Part shown: piece after piece, positions 6,901 to 9,410 of the stretch
Layout: every line of letters begins with the position of its first letter
How positions within the stretch are numbered: position 1 is the stretch's first letter
Assembly: GCA_019347795.1 (NCBI GenBank)
Contig: JAHWKS010000129.1
Coordinates: 1-9,410, forward strand
DNA length: 9,410 bases
Source of the DNA: Planctomycetota bacterium
GTDB lineage: Bacteria > Planctomycetota > Planctomycetia > Pirellulales > Pirellulaceae
Reading direction: 5' to 3'
Position numbers and translations under genes: made by a program
Notes under the pieces: generated by a model
Told to the model about the DNA's origin: nothing
What the model saw: the letters and a program-made list of their open reading frames with translations, nothing else
The model's database searches: none

Positions 6901-6985
6901 AACGAAAAATCCGTATGGTTGCGTTCGCTCGCGCTAAATCCTGTGCAGAATTCATCTTCCGTTCACAAAGGCTTGTTTCGCGACC

Positions 6986-8110
6986 ATGCCGACATTTTCC
7001 GATTCCAATCCGGTGAAGATCGCGATCGTGGGCGCCGGGGCGGTCAGCGACTACCATCACGTCCCGGCGATCCGGCTCGACCCCCGCGCCCGGCTGACCG
7101 TGGTCTGCGACGCGAGCGAGGAGCTCCTCGACCGGCGGCGAGGCGAGTGGACCGAAGCATCTCTGTTCACCAGCGATTTCCGAGCCGCCTGCCAAGCCGA
7201 CAACGTGGACGCGGTGATCATCGCCACGCCGAATTATACGCACGCCGAGATGGCCATCGCCGCCGCCGAGGCGGGAAAGCACGTGATGTGCGAGAAACCG
7301 CTCGGCCTGGACGCCGGGCAAGTGCGGCAGATGTACCAGGCGTGCCGGAAATCGAAGGTGGTTCACATGACCGCCTTCACCTACCGCTTCGCCCCCGCCA
7401 TGCGGTACATGCGGCACCTTTTGAGGGAAGGTTCGCTGGGAGAGCCGAGACACTTTCGCAGCCAGCGATTTCTCGACTGGCCGGAGACGAGCTGGGGCTG
7501 GCGCCAGTACAAATCCCGCGCGGGGGCGGGGGACCTGTTCGACATGACCATTCACCGCATCGACTTTGCGATGGACCTGCTCGGACCGATCTCGCAGGTC
7601 TGCGGCGCGGTGGCCCGCTTCGCGCCCCGGGACTGCATGCCGGACGGCCAGTTGTGCCCGCCCTCGGAGGTGGACGATTGGTCCTGCCTGATCGGCGAGT
7701 TCGCCGGCGGGGCCACCGGCGTCTGGGAAGGCACCACGCTCGCCAAAGGCTATGGGCGGAACGGCTTCGGTCACGAGTGGGCCGAGATCAACGGCTCGGA
7801 GGCCTCGGCGGTCTATCGCCTCCACGAGCCGAACACGCTGCTGCTGGGGAGGACCGGAAGCGACCTGGCGCCGGTCGCGGTCCCGCCGGAGTTCTTGAAG
7901 CCGCAGGACAGCCCCCGCGATCCGACGCAGGGGGAGCCGGCCACGGTGTTTCGCTACGACCTGGTGTGGGAGTTCGTCTCGGCCATCGTCGAAGGCCGCG
8001 ACGCGGTCCCCAGCTTCTACGACGGCCTGCGAGCGCAAGTGGTGGCCGACGCGGTGCTCGAGTCGCACCAGAAACGCACCTGGATCACAATTCCCGACGA
8101 GCCGCGCTGA
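6986..8110 (+). CDS. Gfo/Idh/MocA-family NAD(P)-dependent oxidoreductase
   Basis: A 374-residue protein with the standard two-domain layout. The N-terminal Rossmann fold has KIAIVGAGAVSDYH (11-24; dinucleotide-binding GxGxxS-type loop), VDAVIIATPNYTHAEMA (74-90) and CEKPLG (102-107) with the conserved Lys104. The C-terminal alpha/beta domain carries AGAGDLFDMTIHRID (179-193), in which D186, H190 and D193 sit at the usual catalytic/substrate positions. The family reduces or oxidises sugars, inositols and their derivatives; the substrate here cannot be read from the sequence. No signal peptide or Tat motif is visible, so it is likely cytoplasmic. ATG 6986 is used because it precedes the Rossmann strand by about ten residues, though the ribosome binding site is weak (AAAGG 14 bases away). 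A GTG at 7013 is an alternative. It stands alone on its strand and its stop (TGA 8108-8110) almost meets the convergent cyclase gene. Confidence 0.92.
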   Translation: MPTFSDSNPVKIAIVGAGAVSDYHHVPAIRLDPRARLTVVCDASEELLDRRRGEWTEASLFTSDFRAACQADNVDAVIIATPNYTHAEMAIAAAEAGKHVMCEKPLGLDAGQVRQMYQACRKSKVVHMTAFTYRFAPAMRYMRHLLREGSLGEPRHFRSQRFLDWPETSWGWRQYKSRAGAGDLFDMTIHRIDFAMDLLGPISQVCGAVARFAPRDCMPDGQLCPPSEVDDWSCLIGEFAGGATGVWEGTTLAKGYGRNGFGHEWAEINGSEASAVYRLHEPNTLLLGRTGSDLAPVAVPPEFLKPQDSPRDPTQGEPATVFRYDLVWEFVSAIVEGRDAVPSFYDGLRAQVVADAVLESHQKRTWITIPDEPR

Positions 8111-8113
8111 ACC

Positions 8114-9154
8114 TCAACGCAGGGCGAGCGGGCGCAAGGCGAAGCCTGCGGTGCTTCCCTTGATCTTGTTGGTGGCGCACATGTAGCAGAACTCGTACAC
8201 ACGATCGCGGGCCAGGTCCTCCAGGTAGTGGAACTCGGCGATGTGTACGCCCTGCTCGATGAGCAGGTAGTTGTGGACCGGCATGAAGGAGCCCATCTTC
8301 TCGCGGTAGCCTTCCGCCTCTTGCGGATGCGGGCCGAACTCCAGTCCGCTGGTGTCGCTGCCGATCATCATCGCCCCCTGTTGCTCGACGAGCCAGCGGG
8401 CGCCGTCCAGCGTTAGCCCCGCCGAGTCGTGCACCGCGAGCTTGTCATGATCGGCGCCGGTCTCATCCCAGTAGCGGAGCGTGCCGGTGCGGATGAGCGC
8501 CACGTCGCCGGGCTTGAGTTGCGTCGTTTGCTTCTCGAGCGCGGCCTGGAGGTCCTCCCGGCCGATCGGATAATGCGCGGGCAGCGCCTCGACGCCTTTG
8601 TATCCCGCCACGTCGATCAGCACACCGCGGGCGACGATCGGGGGAATGGTGGAGGCGTCGCACTTGCGGGGTCCCCAATCGCCGCCCCACTCGGCCTCCT
8701 GAAAGCCGTTGTACCAGTGGTTGTCCTCGCCCTCGGTGGCATGGGCGAGGCTGTCGATCTGCGTGGCCACGTTATCGTTGATGAACAGCGCGCAGCTATG
8801 CCAGGCTGTGCCCGAGCGGTTCTGCGAGAACGGCAAGTCCCCCTGCCGCTTGACGCCCTCGGGCGTGCGGAACGCCATGATCTCTCCCGGGCTGTGCCCC
8901 GGCCACTTGTAGGAGGTGCGGTCGTAGAGCACACCCAGGTCGTAGGTCTTGCCTTGCGTCACGAGCCGCACCGCCGCCAGCCGCGAGGCGTCGGTCATCT
9001 CATTGAGCGAGCCGACTTCGTCCTCCTCGCCCCAGACCCAACCCCAGCCTTCGCCGGGCCGCCATTCCTTCATTGAGTGATCAGACGAGGCGGCGAGGAG
9101 TGCGGCTGTCAGCAGCAGGGGGAAAACAAGCACGATCGCGAGTCGAGATTTCAT
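8114..9154 (-). CDS. Exported cyclase-family protein (kynurenine formamidase-like fold)
   Basis: A 346-residue protein with a Sec signal peptide (residues 1-22, MKSRLAIVLVFPLLL… AALLAAS). The mature part belongs to the bacterial cyclase / kynurenine formamidase-like metal hydrolase family: WGxxDExGSLNxM-type opening (41-53, here WGEEDEVGSLNEM), KTYDLGVLYDRTSYKWPGH (69-87), the metal-motif region NDNVATQIDSLAH (126-138), GVLIDVAGYKGVE (177-189), LKPGDVALIRTG (213-224), GSDTSGLEFGP (265-275) and PVHNYLLIEQGVHIAEF (292-308). The usual HxGTHxDxxxH reads NVATQIDSLAH, so two expected His ligands are Asn128 and Gln132, while Asp134 and His138 remain. Activity may therefore differ or be lost. The ATG at 9154 has GGAG with 8-base spacing. 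Its stop codon is 3 bp from that of the convergent oxidoreductase. Substrate unknown. Confidence 0.88.
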   Translation of the reverse strand: MKSRLAIVLVFPLLLTAALLAASSDHSMKEWRPGEGWGWVWGEEDEVGSLNEMTDASRLAAVRLVTQGKTYDLGVLYDRTSYKWPGHSPGEIMAFRTPEGVKRQGDLPFSQNRSGTAWHSCALFINDNVATQIDSLAHATEGEDNHWYNGFQEAEWGGDWGPRKCDASTIPPIVARGVLIDVAGYKGVEALPAHYPIGREDLQAALEKQTTQLKPGDVALIRTGTLRYWDETGADHDKLAVHDSAGLTLDGARWLVEQQGAMMIGSDTSGLEFGPHPQEAEGYREKMGSFMPVHNYLLIEQGVHIAEFHYLEDLARDRVYEFCYMCATNKIKGSTAGFALRPLALR

Positions 9155-9309
9155 GAGCGGTTCTCCCGGAGTGCGGTACGGAGGTCGCTCCCATCGTAGG
9201 CAGACGGCGAAGGGGATGCGAGTCGGGCCCTCTCCGGTTGCACCCGCTCGGGCTTCCTCACATCATAGGCAGCGTGTCGCCCGCGAAGCCCACGATCTGG
9301 AGAAGCCTA

Positions 9310-9410
9310 ATGAATGCGGCGAAAGCGATGTTGTCTGCGATGCTGATCCTGGTCGCCTCAGCGGCGATGGCTGATGAGCCGTTGCGTCGCGATGTCTTCA
9401 CGGCGGGGAA
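9310..9410 (+). CDS. Start of an exported protein, cut by the window end (possibly sialidase-like)
   Basis: An ATG at 9310 is preceded by GGAGAAG (GGAG 9299-9302, 7-base spacing), a good ribosome binding site. The 33 visible codons begin MNAAKAMLSAMLILVASAAM and continue A-DEPLRRDVFTAG: a basic n-region, a hydrophobic core and an AMA cleavage site, i.e. a Sec signal peptide followed by about 12 mature residues. The frame is still open at the window end. The mature start (…RRDVFTAG, next codon AA-) resembles the opening of some BNR-repeat sialidases, in which a 'vFxsGxxGyxtyRIP' motif follows. That is a weak guess from eight residues. The gene diverges from the cyclase gene across a 155-bp gap that contains a near-identical 12-bp pair (catcgtaggcag 9192-9203, catcataggcag 9261-9272). 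Confidence 0.7.
   Translation, partial: MNAAKAMLSAMLILVASAAMADEPLRRDVFTAG

Noticed and set aside
6872..8068. Minus-strand 398-codon frame opposite the oxidoreductase.
   Set aside because: It is a codon-aligned antisense shadow of a GC-rich gene with no family features.
6844..8163. Plus-strand 439-codon frame overlapping the oxidoreductase.
   Set aside because: The translation is a compositional shadow (Arg/Pro/Gly-rich). The frame starting at 6986 has all Gfo/Idh/MocA motifs.
8429..9076. Plus-strand 215-codon frame opposite the cyclase gene.
   Set aside because: It is an antisense shadow; the minus strand has the signal peptide and family blocks.
9153..9374. Plus-strand 73-codon frame at the right end.
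   Set aside because: It has low-complexity basic translation and no ribosome binding site, and it overlaps in another frame the better-supported exported-protein start at 9310.

Overview
The window looks like a piece of a GC-rich planctomycete-type genome (phylum Planctomycetota is my best guess). It has large secreted proteins combining a lactonase propeller with a PhoD-like phosphatase, a Gfo/Idh/MocA oxidoreductase, an exported cyclase-family protein, mostly single-gene transcription units with alternating strands, and elaborate inverted repeats in the gaps. This assignment rests on gene families and repeat style, not on a marker gene.

Layout. (1) 1-1918, plus strand: the 3' two-thirds of a type IIG / Eco57I-like restriction-modification methyltransferase. 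It is cut by the window edge and broken by one frameshift near 1204-1220. The catalytic part is very GC-rich, while the target-recognition part is clearly less so, which suggests a mosaic gene. (2) 1919-2154: a convergent intergenic gap holding two different palindromic repeat elements side by side, one built of 9-bp GACGCAAAC-type units and one built of CCACGGAT-type words. (3) 2155-5733, minus strand: a 1192-residue exported protein in which a complete seven-bladed lactonase propeller is fused to a full-length planctomycete-style PhoD-like metallophosphatase. (4) 5734-5951: a gap with a third palindromic element, 5859-5928. (5) 5952-6731, minus strand: an NRDE/TANGO2-family protein. (6) 6732-6985: a divergent intergenic region. 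(7) 6986-8110, plus strand: a Gfo/Idh/MocA oxidoreductase. (8) 8114-9154, minus strand: an exported cyclase-family (kynurenine-formamidase-like) protein that converges on the oxidoreductase with only 3 bp between the stop codons. (9) 9310-9410, plus strand: the first 33 codons of another exported protein, cut by the window end; its first mature residues faintly resemble a sialidase N-terminus.

The genes do not form one obvious pathway. Most stand alone or face each other, and only the NRDE gene and the phosphatase fusion share a strand in sequence, 218 bp apart with a hairpin between them. Three of the five genes whose N-terminus is visible encode a Sec-type signal peptide. I found no tRNA, rRNA, CRISPR array, transposase or integrase. 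The most unusual items are the lactonase-phosphatase fusion, the three intergenic palindrome families, the frameshifted and compositionally mosaic methyltransferase, and the substituted metal-binding motif of the cyclase. I do not see a clearly new multi-gene system.
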